From: Hyperoodon ampullatus
Lineage: Eukaryota; Chordata; Mammalia; Artiodactyla; Ziphiidae
Assembly: GCA_949752795.1 (NCBI GenBank)
Contig: OX457058.1
Location: 164,364,223-164,428,222 of the forward strand
Length of the DNA: 64,000 nt
Direction: 5' to 3'
Shown piece by piece: positions 21,505 through 33,184 of this stretch. The position numbers and the translations under genes were made by a program. The stretch's first letter is position 1, and each line of letters starts with the position of its first letter. Under the pieces are notes generated by a model. The model had not been told where the DNA came from. It saw nothing but the letters and a program-made list of their open reading frames with translations, and did not search any database.

Positions 21505-21955
21505 CTTTACATCTCACCTCTAGGTAGAACATGGCAAGAATGGGTTTCGGTAGCTTTGGAACCAGTTTATGAGGCAAGGATAAGGGCCAGGATGAAAAAA
21601 ATGAACTGAGCAATGCGGGCAGAACCCATGCAGGCAGGCATTCAGGCCGGTCAGAGGTTTGGACTGCGTGATTTACATGAAAAAATAAAGCCTCAGTAGG
21701 AGCCCTGGATCAGCTCCACGCAGCGGTTATGGGTTAAACAAGGATACTTGGAAAGGCAGCTGTCAGATTCAGTAGCAATTCACCCTCTCCTGAGCTTTAC
21801 AGTCTGCGCATATGGAAGAGATAACAGATGATGCCTGCTACTGGGAATTTTATTTTTGCACAACTCCTATATCACATTCCCCCAAAATGAACTGATGAAT
21901 ACAGTTGTACAGTTTATGAATTTATCTTCCTCAGATGAAATCAATATGTTTTTTG
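21503..21955. other. Non-coding stretch without recognised features
   Basis: No named repeat or coding frame recognised between the CA tract and the CpG cluster. Confidence 0.5.
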
Positions 21956-21959
21956 CAAA

Positions 21960-22100
21960 GGACTTTGCCTCGCGTTCGCCAGTGAACATTTGTGTCCTGC
22001 CGGGCAGCGAGGCCAGAGGAGCCTGAGTCGCGGGCAGTGAGCGATCTCTGCTGCCATCTTCCGATGCTGAGAGCGAGGGACAGACAGAGGCACTAAAAGC
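21960..22100. promoter_or_regulatory. Local CpG cluster, possible regulatory element
   Basis: About 11 CpG dinucleotides fall within roughly 140 bases (for example CCTCGCGTTCGCC, GCCGGGCAGCGAGG and GAGTCGCGGGCAGTGAGCG), against an A+T-rich background where CpG is nearly absent outside SINEs and hAT elements. I do not recognise a repeat here. It is shorter than the usual CpG-island threshold. It could be a small enhancer or promoter, or an unrecognised repeat. No TATA box or clear transcript start is seen. Confidence 0.35.
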
Positions 22101-24940
22101 AAAATGAAGCACACGCCCCCTTTCTCTAGTAAATTAAGATGCCCTGGGGAAAGGCTGGAACTGGAGGCAAGTCGGTCTCCTTGGAAGTAAAGAAACTATT
22201 TCTCAGTCCCTGCAGCAGCTACCCCATCCCATCCCATCCTGTCTGGTTGGCCCCGGGCAGAATTATCCTAGGTTCCTCTGTGGTGAGTGACTCGACAGAA
22301 CCCAGTTTTAGACTCTGTGCCACTGGGACGTATTGATCTCTCCAAGTGGTTTATAACTCAACTTAACAGGAATGGATGCTTCACTTTTTTATTGTTCATA
22401 GAAAAAAAAAAAAAAAAAAAAGGCAGTTTTGGCTCAGTGCCCCCAGACGGTGAAAGGGATGAGAGCCATTACAACCAGGACATTATGATTCATGTGTTCC
22501 CAAATGTCCCTTCAGGCTGTGCAATCTGGGGACGTATAGCCCATATCACATTAAGCATTTTTCTTAAATCTTTTGTACAGCTGACCTTCCTTCCCTCCAA
22601 AAGGAAATCATTCCAAAGGCTAAACGTTTTCACTTGTGAGAACAGTTCCCAGCTCTGTTCCCATATAAGGTTTCCCTTTGCTTATTTCATTTCGCCCCCT
22701 TTGCTCTGAATTGCTGACACTTCTCAGCTTTCCCAGTTAACAGTTGCTTGGAAAAACTATGCACATTCTATTATTTCAATTTCAAACCATAAGGCAGGGC
22801 TTCCATCCCATTAATCACTTTGAATTCTTCCTCTAATGCTAACATTTTCCTACTCTTCACTTATCTTATAGAGCTGAGCTTGGAGTTTTAGGGGCTTTCG
22901 CATCAACACAACATGGAGAAGACCAGTGGCTTTCCAGGGCTGATTTTCAGCTTTCTCTGCAGCTGTAGTCCTAATCATAGGCAAAGAGGCTAATCTCATG
23001 CTGGTCAGTGGCCACAGGGTGCTGGCCTGACCTGCTCTTTCTATGGCGTGTCATTGGACCACTTTAATAGAAAGCCTATGACTATCATCCCTTTCATCGG
23101 TCTCTTTCTCTTCTTCCCATATGGAGAGGTGTCTGGCTCTGCGTTCTTGTCCTCAGCAGAAGAATGAGGTAGGCATACCATGGACATCCTGGCTCTGGTG
23201 TCCAAATCCTCAAGCCTCAGAGAGGTGAGTAAGTGGAGGCATAGCAAAGACGTTAAAAAGATCCGAAGGGACAAAGCTTTCCCTGAAAACAGGACATTGA
23301 GAGGAGCAATGGGGAAGGAAGAGGTGGAAGATGGAAGGATTTACACATTACTTGCTGACACCAAAGAAGGAAGGCTGTAGGTTTCAGAACAACACTGCCT
23401 CCGTGATGTCACTAAGCAGACAAGAGCTCTGGTGGTGTCACCACATGTAAACCTCTATGGAAAGATGAAAAATGAACCAAAACCCTTCCGCAATGGATGG
23501 AACTACCTAAGCCCCCAGAATTTTCACATGAAACCAGGGGGAAGTGGACCATAGGTCTCCTCTTAAATTTCTCATGAGCTCAGTGAGATAGGAACTTGAT
23601 ATCGAAGTTGAGCGGTAAACAGTAAAGACCATAGGCTGGCATATGGCTGATGACCACCCCTTGCCCCAACAAATATTTGTTAAATACATCTTGCAAAATG
23701 AATGCAAGCAGGCCTGCCCTGGTCAATTTTATGTTGCTGTGAAAATTCAATGAAATAATACATCTAAAATCATTTTGCACCTCTAAAACCCTTCACAAAT
23801 GTAAGGAAGCCGCATTTTCATTCCCTCTTTGATTCTTACCCTCCACTGTTAGTGATGAAAATTGATTACCCATTAAGTGCTGAGTGAGAAGGTTAGCCAC
23901 TTGGCTTGCACGCAGAAAGCCCTGTTCCTGTCATAACTTAAATAATCATAGGCAGATATTTCTGCTGCTGGCTCCCTTCTTGTGTCCATTCTAGCCGAGG
24001 GTGCCAAATCCTTCCTTCCATATATTGGATCCGAGATCCTGCAATGTCAGGTCTGATCAAGAAAATGTCAGGTTGAAGGAAAGGAAAGTGGCTCTGTCTT
24101 TCTCCACAGCTCCTGGTGACTGTGCTGTCCTATAATAGCAAATAATTCTTTTTTTTTTTTTTTTAAGGAGCCCTAGCAAATAAGTTTTATGAAATCCAAA
24201 TACATTATATTATAGCACCATGTTATGGCAGATTCTCTTACTGGTTTCCTTGATAACAGTAATTTGTTTCCAAACACATAAATGGGGTAAAAATGGGTGG
24301 TAAAGAATATTAGGGGTGTGTCACTTGCCTTAACTGGATGGTTCCTGGCACAGTGAATAACTCAATAAAAACAGAATGTTCTCTGGCTTTATACAGTAAA
24401 AATTTTAGACACAGAATAAACAAGTTGGAAGAGACTCCTATGCATATTTGGTGTAGTCCTTTTTTTCTTTCCAATCAGGTGAGAATGATCTAAAATGGAG
24501 GTTTCTTGTTTAAAGACATCCAGGAGTTGAGATGTTAACCCATCAATTACTGGTTCACTCTTGGAGTTTAAAGTCGGGCAAACATAATTTTAGCACATAC
24601 TTTGTATAAGAAACTGATTGGTTGTTTGCTAAATTATTTAGGGCAATACTGAAATAAATAAAACACAACCTCTGAAGTCTGGCTGAGAAGAGAAGGCATG
24701 TAAGCACAGACACATAGACACAGACACCCTTGTGCAATCCACAACGAGGAACATACTACAGTTCTGCATATGACAGTCTAATAACACATGAGGACTAGAG
24801 GAAAAACATGAAAGGAAATTTTATTCAGCGCTTAGAGGTTAGAAGAGTGGGGAAAAAATGAAGACAAGTCTCAGGGAATAAAAAGGGAGTGCCCTCATCT
24901 CACTGAGAAGATGGAAAAAGATAATATTTATTCAGCGTTA
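22101..24940. other. Long repeat-poor non-coding stretch
   Basis: Almost 3 kb with no repeat I can name apart from an A-run at 22400-22421, a T-run at 24149-24165 and a possible weak MIR near 23740-23810. The open frame at 22287-22709 plus crosses the A-run and is not credible. 22560-22900 is A+T-rich with a run of TTTC/TTTG words and could be conserved non-coding DNA (inference). Confidence 0.4.
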
Positions 24941-24944
24941 GTTG

Positions 24945-25115
24945 GATACTACACCCTGTGATGAACGGTGTACATACATTATCTTATCAAGACCTCCGAA
25001 CCACGACACCTACCACTGAGGTCAGTACTAGATAAGGACACCGAGGATCAGAAAAGTTAAGTGATTTACTCAAGATGACACACCTATAAGAAGCAGAGCC
25101 CACATTCAAACCATA
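24945..25115 (-). repeat. MIR SINE fragment
   Basis: Antisense MIR order: TACATACATTATCTTATCAA, ACACCGAGGATCAGAAAAGT, TAAGTGATTTACTCAAGATG, ACACACCTATAAGAAGCAGA, GCCCACATTCAAACC. Confidence 0.88.
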
Positions 25116-25247
25116 GGTGTGTAATCCTAAAGTTCAAGTTCAAGTCCATGAGTGTGTTACAAGATTCTATGGAGTCTGAGTTCCCAAAGTGGTCAAATTC
25201 TTGTACTAAAGAAAATTTTTGAATGATATAAAGAATGTAAGTGTATG

Positions 25248-25248
25248 C

Positions 25249-25286
<38 letters not shown>
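25248..25286. repeat. (GT)n microsatellite
   Basis: About 18 GT units. It gives a cysteine-valine repeat frame that is not a gene. Confidence 0.96.
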
Positions 25287-25290
<4 letters not shown>

Positions 25291-25562
25291 GCAACTGTTA
25301 AAAATCCCAGTTGCAACAATTCTGGATGTTCAGAATTTAGAAGAAGTGAGCCACTGTTAAATATGTTGTCAATCTTTCATTTGTTCCAATTTCTTAATCC
25401 ACTTCTACTGGAATTTTCACCTTCTTCACAGCATTATTTCAACATGCTGAAATGACCACCTAAGGATAAGTAATGGAAACATGTAATTTGAATTCTATTT
25501 TTATATACTGTTTTCATTCAGGCTCATGGAAATCCACTCCTGATAGCTGAGGTCATGCAAAG

Positions 25563-25760
25563 CAGGAGTCCCCAGCCTGTTAGGAACCCGGCTGCACAGC
25601 AGGAGGCGAGCGGCGGCGAGCGAGGGAAGCTTCATCTGCCGCTCCGCATCGTCTCCATCGCTTGCGTTACTGCCTGAACTATCCCCGCCCCATCCCCATC
25701 CGTGGAAAAATTGTCTTCCACGAAATCGGTCCCTGGTGCCAAAAAGGTTGAGGACCGCTG
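25563..25760. mobile_element. Complete non-autonomous hAT-type DNA transposon, 198 bp
   Basis: Starts CAGGAGTCCCCAGCCTG and ends AGGTTGAGGACCGCTG, imperfect inverted ends of hAT style. Flanks are ATGCAAAG (25555-25562) and ATGTAAAG (25761-25768), an 8-bp target duplication with one difference. The body is rich in CpG (GGAGGCGAGCGGCGGCGAGC) and contains CCGTGGAAAAATTGTCTTCC next to ACGAAATCGGTCCCTGGTGCC, a familiar mammalian hAT MER-type sequence. No transposase is encoded. I do not assign an exact family name. Confidence 0.88.
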
Positions 25761-25768
25761 ATGTAAAG

Positions 25769-26185
25769 CCTCCGTACTTAACCTTGACCCTGTAAAGTTT
25801 AGCCCAATCTGAACTAATTCAGGAAACTAAATCTTAATTATTCTGTTAGTAACCTCTGGTTGGAAAGAGGCTCACCTGAGTGGCAGAGGGTCCAAGGGCG
25901 TCCCTAGGTGGGTTGATGCAGGAAACGCACAGATGGGGCAAGAACAGCTGGGGCTTGGGGAGCAGAGATGGCCACCCCCACACTGCTCTCCACACAGCAA
26001 AAGCAGCACCATGAAATATCGGGACTAGTATGTAGCCCTGAAACATGAGATCTATGGTGTAGAAAGGTCTACAATGTGAATTTTGCAGTCACCAAAGGGG
26101 ACACATAAGGAAACATGGATGATGTCACTTTGGAAGGTAACTTCCAACACAGAAAGCTATGTAAATTACTTTCCCAAAATTTGGC
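25769..26185. other. Non-coding stretch without recognised features
   Basis: No named repeat or coding frame recognised. A short minus-strand frame (25846-26046) has no support. Confidence 0.5.
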
Positions 26186-26189
26186 TCGT

Positions 26190-26400
26190 TCATTATGCAA
26201 TCAAATAAACATGTATTGAGCATCTATTTTGTGCCAGGAGCTATACTGGACTTTGAGTCAAAAATAAATAAAAGAAAATCTGCATCCTTAAAGAGCTTAA
26301 AATGTTGCATTAGAAACAGACAGTCTTGTCAGGGATGAGGTGTTCAAGACGGGAAGCAGAGAACCAATTAGGAGATAATGGCAGACTAACCTAGCAGAGT
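26190..26400 (-). repeat. L2 LINE 3' fragment
   Basis: Antisense L2 end: AATAAACATGTATTGAGCATC, TATTTTGTGCCAGGAGCTATA, AAGAGCTTAAAATG. Diverged beyond about 26320. Confidence 0.78.
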
Positions 26401-26769
26401 ATAGATAAAGAGGGATGTGCGGATTTTTAAAAAATATTTAAGAGATAAGAATCACCAGTACTTGGTAGTTTATTAGATATGGAGGATGATTTATTTTTTA
26501 AAAGAAGAGTGAAAATTGTCTCTCACAAATTTCTAGCTTGGAGAAAAACCAAGAGATAATATGAGTTTCAGGTATCTATCCATCCATTTTAAATATTTAT
26601 TAAATACCTCTTAAATGCCCTTAAATACTACTTTAGCATCTTTTATTTAATTGAATCTATGTAATAGAAGAGAACAACTTTTTCTGAGATTTAGACATTA
26701 AAAAGGAACTTAAGATATAATGTGACCCAACGATTTCATATAAAGAATGGAAAAGCAGGTTCAAATATT

Positions 26770-26985
26770 AAGAATGAACACCTACCATCTGCCAAGCGCT
26801 TTGTTAGAGGCTATTGCTTTATCACTAATCCTCAGAATAACCCTCCAGGGTGACTTGTAGCATCCCCATTTACAAACATAGAAACTGAGGCTGAAAGAGA
26901 TTAAGTGTCTTATCCTTAGACTCATAGCTATGAAGTGGCAAAGACCACATTCAAACCCAGGCCTGACTCCCAGATCCTATGTCAT
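26770..26985 (-). repeat. MIR SINE
   Basis: Clear antisense MIR: CATCTGCCAAGCGCTTTGTT, CACTAATCCTCAGAATAACC, CCCATTTACAAACATAGAAA, CTGAGGCTGAAAGAGATTAA, GTGGCAAAGACCACATTCAA, ACCCAGGCCTGACTCCCAG. Confidence 0.93.
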
Positions 26986-26989
26986 TCCC

Positions 26990-28225
26990 ACCAAGTCTTG
27001 CCACCTCCAAAGAGGACAGGTCAGCAGTCTTGAGCTAACACTGCTTTTCAGCTCTATGCTTTAGCCCATTGGTCCTCAATACAATACCACAGCAACTTTT
27101 GTTACATTTTATTTCCAACTTGTTAATTTCAAAGTCATGTCACCCACTGAAAACACTTCTCTCCACATTTTGTATTTCATCATGTTCTGCCTCATGAGGA
27201 CCAATTGTGCTAACTTCTTCCCAACTCTGCATGCTGTGATGTCACACTGGCAGCTTGAAATTGGTCATGGTGAATATTTATACCACGAAAACTGAGATAA
27301 CTGATAAATCAGGGCTTTTTTCACTTTGTTTTGGTAAAGCCGGTTGTGAAACATTTACAAGCAGACATCTGTGTATAAACATTTATAGATATGCGTTTGA
27401 TACACAAAAGTCTATCTGACAGCTTTAGAATCACTTCCTTAATCTGAATGAACTCAAACTTGACTAGTATAAGATATTTTTGTCATCTTTGATGTAACCT
27501 GTTGAATTAGCAGAAAACAGTATTGTCGTCTGATGCTTTGTACATAGTGAAATTAAGTTCACTGACATTCAATATTAAAATATATTAACCTATTCCAGGG
27601 TTACTTTTTTGGTCCAGATTTCTCTTTACCATCATCTTGGCAAATTTCATGTTTCTAAATCATAGCATGTTCTGGAGCTTCTTTCTTTAGGTGGATTTAT
27701 GAGGTTTAGGGGGAAGAATCTACAGCTATTTATTCACAGTGCAATTCTAGGATCTCCCCTTAACAGTGACTAAACTATCAGCTTTTAGAATTACATACAC
27801 AGTTATCATGACATATGACAATTATATATGATCATGCAGTTGGCATGATTTCTCAACTGCCAAGATCGAAAGACTAGAAGACTTTTTGAACAATATAGCT
27901 CTAACAGAGAAATTGTCTTTCAAAGCAACAAATTCTGCAATCAAAAGAATCTTCCCATACCTCAAGATGAAGAATCAAACTATGATTTTTCCTTTCACTG
28001 GAAAAAAATGTACATTTTGGTGAACTATGAAGACACACATTAGCTCAGAATGGTGGATTTGAGGAAAGCATGAATATTAATTTGCAATATTTCAAGAGGG
28101 ACATGTTTATGACAATTGTCTGATTACTTACTGGTAATTGTGTCATAATAATGTTAGTAGTTTATATACACTCTCAAAAACAAATAACCCAGGAAGCTTA
28201 GCACTGTAATATCATCAGCAGCACT
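26990..28225. other. A+T-rich non-coding stretch, repeat-poor
   Basis: No recognised repeat or gene across about 1.2 kb. No open frame of interest. It may include conserved non-coding DNA, but the sequence alone cannot show it. Confidence 0.45.
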
Positions 28226-28241
28226 TCAAAAGCAAATCTTT

Positions 28242-28615
28242 TGGGACTTCCCTAGTGGCGCAGAGGTTAAGAATCCACCTGCCAATGCAGGGAACACTGG
28301 TTTGAGCCCTGGTCCGGGAAGATCCCACATATCACGGAGCAACGAAGCCCGTGCACCACAACTACTGAGCCTGCACTCTAGAACCCGTGAGCCACAACTA
28401 TTGAGCCCACGTGCCACAACTACTGAAGCCCACATACCTAGAGCCTATGCTCCACAACAAGAGAAGCCACTGCAATGAGAAGCCCGCACACCGCAACGAA
28501 GAGTAGCCCCCGCTCGCTGCAACTAGAGAAAAGCTCACGCACGGCAATGAAGGCTCAACACAGCCAAAAATAAAATTAAATTAAATAAATAAATTAAAAA
28601 ACAATTCTCTAAAAA
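28242..28615 (+). mobile_element. Long-form tRNA-derived SINE (CHR-1-like), full length
   Basis: Starts TGGGACTTCCCTAGTGGCGC with B box GGTTTGAGCCCTGG. The tRNA-unrelated part is longer than in the other copies, with repeated GCCACAACTA/CCACAACTACTGA units and GCCCCCGCTCGCTGCAACTA, and ends in an A+T-rich tail. The 14-bp duplication AAAAGCAAATCTTT (28228-28241 and 28616-28629) is perfect. The copy at 63184-63505 has the same form. This is probably the older CHR-1-type layout. Confidence 0.93.
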
Positions 28616-28629
28616 AAAAGCAAATCTTT

Positions 28630-29425
28630 CTTTGAAGAAAAATACCTTAAAGAAAATTAAGCGAGAACTTCCAAAGAGTTCTGAAGCTCATAGGTTCTGG
28701 TTCTCCTTGAATCAGCAGTATCCAAAGGAAGCTGGTCCTCATTGAGCACTGCCATAAACACACACAATTTTGGCCCAGACCCCAGTCAAACCCTGGATGC
28801 TGAAAAGTGCTGTTTGTTTCCCTAATCATTCTAGGGGTAAGGAGGAAGTCAGAATGGAAAAATTCTGTGGTTTGGGGGCAGTTTGGCAAAACCTGTAGGA
28901 TATTTTAAATTGAGAATTTCAAAGCCACACTTTCCAATCTCTGTAAGTCATTCGTGGGTATAAGTAATTTTTTATAAATTCAAGAAAGTAGGAGTTCAGC
29001 TGTTAAAACAATAAATATTCTTTTCCAGAAAATGGCATATTGACTGTGTTATAGTACCCTGGAAAGGAGCCCACAGCCTGCCACCTTGCATTTGAAAGCA
29101 TGGGCGTCATGAATCACAGATACAGGACACATGGACATGTCGGGGAGAGACTGGGTTTTCATCATATGTTGCCAATTTCCCAAACTGTGCTTTAAAGAAG
29201 ACATATGTGACATCTTGTGAGTAACCACTCACAGGTTGCCTTCCAATTAATCTCGCTTAATTTTCCCTTGTATGTGAATTCTACAAACAAGCATTTGCTA
29301 CACGTCAGCACACATGATGCTTATGGGCTCAAGCTACTAGCATTTGGTTCTCTTTGATCATGGAATTCCAATCTATTTTTTCTCTACTCTGTTTTTTCCT
29401 TTGCTTTTAAGCACATAGTAGGCAT
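28630..29425. other. Non-coding stretch without recognised features
   Basis: No coding frame or named repeat recognised. Confidence 0.5.
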
Positions 29426-29429
29426 CCAG

Positions 29430-29870
29430 ATTTACTACTGATGCCAAAAATTTGGCCTCTGTGCACCAGTGCTGAATCGAATCTCAGAGATGGAGTTTTG
29501 GGTAAAGTACAAAAGAATAGCTTTATTACTTTGCCAGGCAAAGGGGGACACAGCGGGCTCATGCCCTCAAAATTGTGTGTCCCAATCCGGGAGGATTTGG
29601 TGAGGAGTTTTATAGCAAAGATTCAAGGGCAGGGTTGCTGATGAGGATCCGAGTGTGTGCAGGGCCTGCATTCCTTTAATCTTGCTTCCGGTGGTCTTCT
29701 GTGACCTTCTCTCTGGAATGAAGAATGCTTCATCAAGTACTTAACATCTTCCATTTGTTGGGGCTTTAGTTCTGCGGAAGAGCTCAAAGATATTGTTGTA
29801 TGTATCCCTTGAGGTGGAACCAGGACCCTGCCCCAAGGCTGCACTATTGTTTCTTGACTGATCCTCCTTG
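29430..29870 (-). mobile_element. Solo LTR-like element, ERV1 class
   Basis: On the minus strand a TATA-like TATAAAACTCC (about 29605-29614) is followed about 85 bases later by an AATAAAG poly(A) signal (29521-29527 on the plus strand as CTTTATT). Then comes a pyrimidine-rich R/U5-like segment (TCTTTTGTACTTTACCC). This promoter-to-poly(A) spacing is typical of a retroviral LTR. It differs from the LTR pair at 12811 and 38455. No viral genes adjoin it. Ends are estimated. Confidence 0.6.
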
Positions 29871-29989
29871 TCTCTGCATCCCTTCCCTTCCCTGATTAGC
29901 AACTGTATGAATCTGCCCTTTGGAACTCAGGGAAGGTCATGGAGGCTGGAGTCTGTTCCCGACAAACAAGAAATGGTGGACAGAAAGGC

Positions 29990-30640
29990 TTCCATGCCCA
30001 GGAGCCCCACAGGGACCTGCTTGGTTTCAAGAGGGTGCTGAGTCTCTGGTGTGTTTGAGAAGAGGCTAGAAGGTCAGTGTGGTAGCTGGAGAGGAGTGAG
30101 CTAGGGCCAGAGTAATGAGCAAGATGACAAAGTGGTAAAATTATGTGGGTTTTGTTGGGGGAGGACGTGGTTCCGGAGAGGAACACAGGCCAGAATTGTT
30201 AGTCCACGGTAAGGACTATATGTTTTCTCTGAGATGGGATGCCATGAGAGGGTCATTTTTGAGAATAGACTTGGGGGAAGGGCAACAAGGCCAAAGCAGG
30301 GGGAACAGTTAGTTAGGAAGCCATTCCAACAGTGCAGGACCAGGGGATAGAGGTGGAGGTGATGAGAGGTGGCTGGGCTCTGGATGTGTTTTGTAAGTAA
30401 AGCCAATGGGATTTTGCTAATGGATTGGATGCGGAGTGTGAGAGGAAGAGGAGCAAATATGATACAAGAAAAACAGTGGGGAGACAAGTGGGAAGAAATG
30501 AAGTTACTTTCTGAGACGGGGAATAATAGAGGGACGACCTGGTGTTAGGTTTTGGACAGTTAGGTTTGAGGTGCCCATTAGACATTTGAGTAGAGAAATG
30601 GAGAAAACCCATTCATGGAGTTGCTCTAAGAATTAAATGA
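29990..30640 (-). repeat. L2-type LINE fragment
   Basis: Phrases in L2 antisense order are visible: AGAAGGTCAGTGTGGTAGCT, GAGTGAGCTAGGGCCAGAG, GAAGCCATTCCAACAGTGCA, GGAGGTGATGAGAGGTGGC, GATTTTGCTAATGGATTGG, TTTTGGACAGTTAGG and GAGGTGCCCATTAGACATT. The minus-strand open frames here are chance frames in this fragment. Confidence 0.65.
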
Positions 30641-30689
30641 AGATGGTAGGTGACAAATAGAAATCAAAAGACAGACTAATAATAGCTAA

Positions 30690-30830
30690 AGCATAATGAG
30701 GGCCTTCGTGGCGAGTACTGTTCAGTACTGTTATCTGTCATCTCATTTAATCTTCACAACAATCTAACCAGGGTTATTATTGATTTTATTGATAAGGAAA
30801 TTGAGGTTAAATGTGATAATTACCCAGAGC
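30690..30830 (-). repeat. MIR SINE fragment
   Basis: Antisense MIR: TCTCATTTAATCTTCACAAC, AATCTAACCAGGGTTATTAT, TGATAAGGAAATTGAGGTTA. The inner end is lost. Confidence 0.82.
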
Positions 30831-30834
30831 TGGG

Positions 30835-33184
30835 AGGGTCCAGGCCCTTGATGCTAGACTCTCCTGTCTCCCTTGGATAAGGTGGGATATGCCGAGGTCA
30901 CTGTGATAAGATGTCAAAACAGTAAACCTGTGTTCTCTACAGATTGCGTCTCCACAGATAGTCTTTTGACTTTGGTTTATTTTGTCCATTGGGGGCATCC
31001 ATACTTTCATGGACCAGGGAGTCTAGTGTGGTTTCCATCCATCTGCAAATACCAAGCTGGAGCTAACCCAGTTTCTGCTAGTTCGTTGTTGCAGCAAAAC
31101 TTACATATTAAAGAAGTAGAAAAGCAAGAAACAGAGAACTACAGAGAGCAAAAGAACATGAACCTGTGAGAATACAGGCCAGTGTGAAGGCACAAAGCTG
31201 CAAGTCCTCGAAAGACACTCAGGTGTCCCCCACGGGAGCATGTTTTTAAGCTACTGGATTCAAATTAACAAATGAGCCCAGGACTCCTGAGGTAGAACAC
31301 GGCTTGCCCTCCCATGCTTGTCAACAACGGGAGAGGACCCAGCGGGAAGAGAGGGCAATCCGTCATTGTCAGAGTGAGAGTTCCCACCCACCCTTCACTG
31401 TTTTATACAAGACGCACTCACATTCACACACATGCAGGAGCCAGGGTAGAAGGAGGGTGTAAGCCATCCAGATTTGAGATCCCCCAGTGGTAAAGCATTG
31501 CTGATTCTCTCTTAGAAACCACCACATCTCCAAGACCCCCCACTCCATGAGGCAGCACCCTGTTCACAGATGTTTGAGCCATTACAATGCAGCAGGACCT
31601 CCTGGTCCAGTTTGTTTTCAGCCAAAAAGTGCCCTCGGTGCAAAGATTGTAAAACCTGAAGATAGAAATGGAGAGGAATGAGAGGTCTCTTCCCCATAGT
31701 AGCAACAAGGTCAGCAAGCCTCCGAGCCACACTAGTCAGTTTCCTGTGGGATCTTGCCTAAGAGCTACCCCCTGGTTCCAGGTATTTCATGTTCGCATCT
31801 TTCCCATCCAAGAGTCTCCACTGGGTGAAGCTCTCTGGAGAAATGTGCCTCTGATAATCTGACAAGGAGCTTGGCAGACACAAGTGTGGCCATTCTTGGG
31901 AGTGGCTTGATGGGAATGGCTTCATTAGATGCAGGAGCCCCTAGCTGCTTCCTTACAGCTAGTACTCAGGTAGCTGGGGCTTTCACAGGCTCACCTGGGC
32001 AACATCCTGTGAGACCCCAGTTGCTGTCCCCTGAACCCCTAGGAAGTGTCCTTTGTTAGCCTGTCTTCAGATTCCATGACTTCCCCTCGGCACCAGATCC
32101 CAGCCTCTAGCCTTCACAGAGTGCAGCATGCAAGAGAGTTTGAATCTGGCATACGACCCAGACCCACCAGGTAACCCTGGGGTGGAGTCCTTTGCAATCC
32201 CAGTTGTGCAGCTCAAAGAGAGACCACAATGAGAACCAGAAATGACATTTGAGTTTAAGCCTTTCCCAGGGAAGTAAACCACTGTGGAAAGATTTACTTG
32301 GAAAACTGATTGGGCCTTTTTCTTTTTTTCACCTGAATATCCCTTCAGAGGAAGAGAAGTTCACATCACAAAAGCTGTGTTTAGAGAGCATTAACTGGAG
32401 GCCAGATTGAAAGAGCAGAACTTTACAGTTAAGGATCAAGCCAGCACAAGCTGAAATAAGAACCCAGCTTTGGGGAGGATCTTCCCTGCCAAGGTCCTGG
32501 TCAGTTCTTAATACAACAGGCTCTGACATCACTCAAGCTGCTACTTCTAGGAGGTGGTTCTGGGTCCCCACGGGAGGCTATGGCCCACTGGTGGTATTAA
32601 TTTTTTTAACATGAGAAATGCCTCTGCAGTGGTTTCTAACATGAAATACTTGAGAACACTTCCTTAAAGCTATTTCTTCCTGGATATGACATCTTTTTCT
32701 AGTTTATTTGGAAGGTGATTCCAGGAAACTGATTAGGAAGAGAGTGAGGAAGTGAGACGGAGGGAGGAGGGAAGGAAGGAAGGAAGGGAGGAAAGACGGG
32801 AGACAGGCAGTAAAGCAGAAGTCGTCGAGCTGGGTCACCACCGTGGGCAGCTGGAGCTCAGTCCTGCCAGGAAATTTTGGGGGTTGCTGTAGAGCATGCA
32901 CCCCAGAGTCATCCCAGTTGAAGAGCTATGAAGTGGAGTATGAAGACTCCCTGCCCATCATTGGTCCAGAGCTGCTTCTGAGGCAATAAGGCACCACCTT
33001 GCAGCTTGCCCTGCCCACTGGCTGAGCAATACCCAGAGGCCAGATGAAAGCCCTCAGCCGGAGGTTGGAGCCAGCTGCCTTCAACACATTCAGCCCAAGG
33101 CAGGGAGTTCTAAGGGAATCAGAGGGGCCCCAAGAGTGATGGATAAATAGATATGTGTTTGTTTGTTTCTTTCTTTCTTGTAAA
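30835..33184. other. Long non-coding stretch, mostly unassigned
   Basis: About 2.3 kb without a repeat I can name except a GGAA/GGGA tract at 32757-32796. A minus-strand frame at 31424-31732 (102 codons) begins with a hydrophobic, leucine-rich segment resembling a signal peptide. It has no recognised family, no conserved motif and no visible gene structure, so it is not called as a gene. Confidence 0.4.
32757..32796. repeat. GGAA/GGGA microsatellite
   Basis: Imperfect GGAGGGA units followed by three to four GGAA units. Short and imperfect. Confidence 0.85.

Noticed and set aside
22400..22421. Processed pseudogene tail at this A-run
   Set aside because: Upstream sequence resembles no gene, and no target duplication is visible.
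31424..31732. Small secreted protein gene on the minus strand (hydrophobic leucine-rich start)
   Set aside because: No family, no conserved cysteine pattern, no exon signals, and an overlapping frame is equally open.
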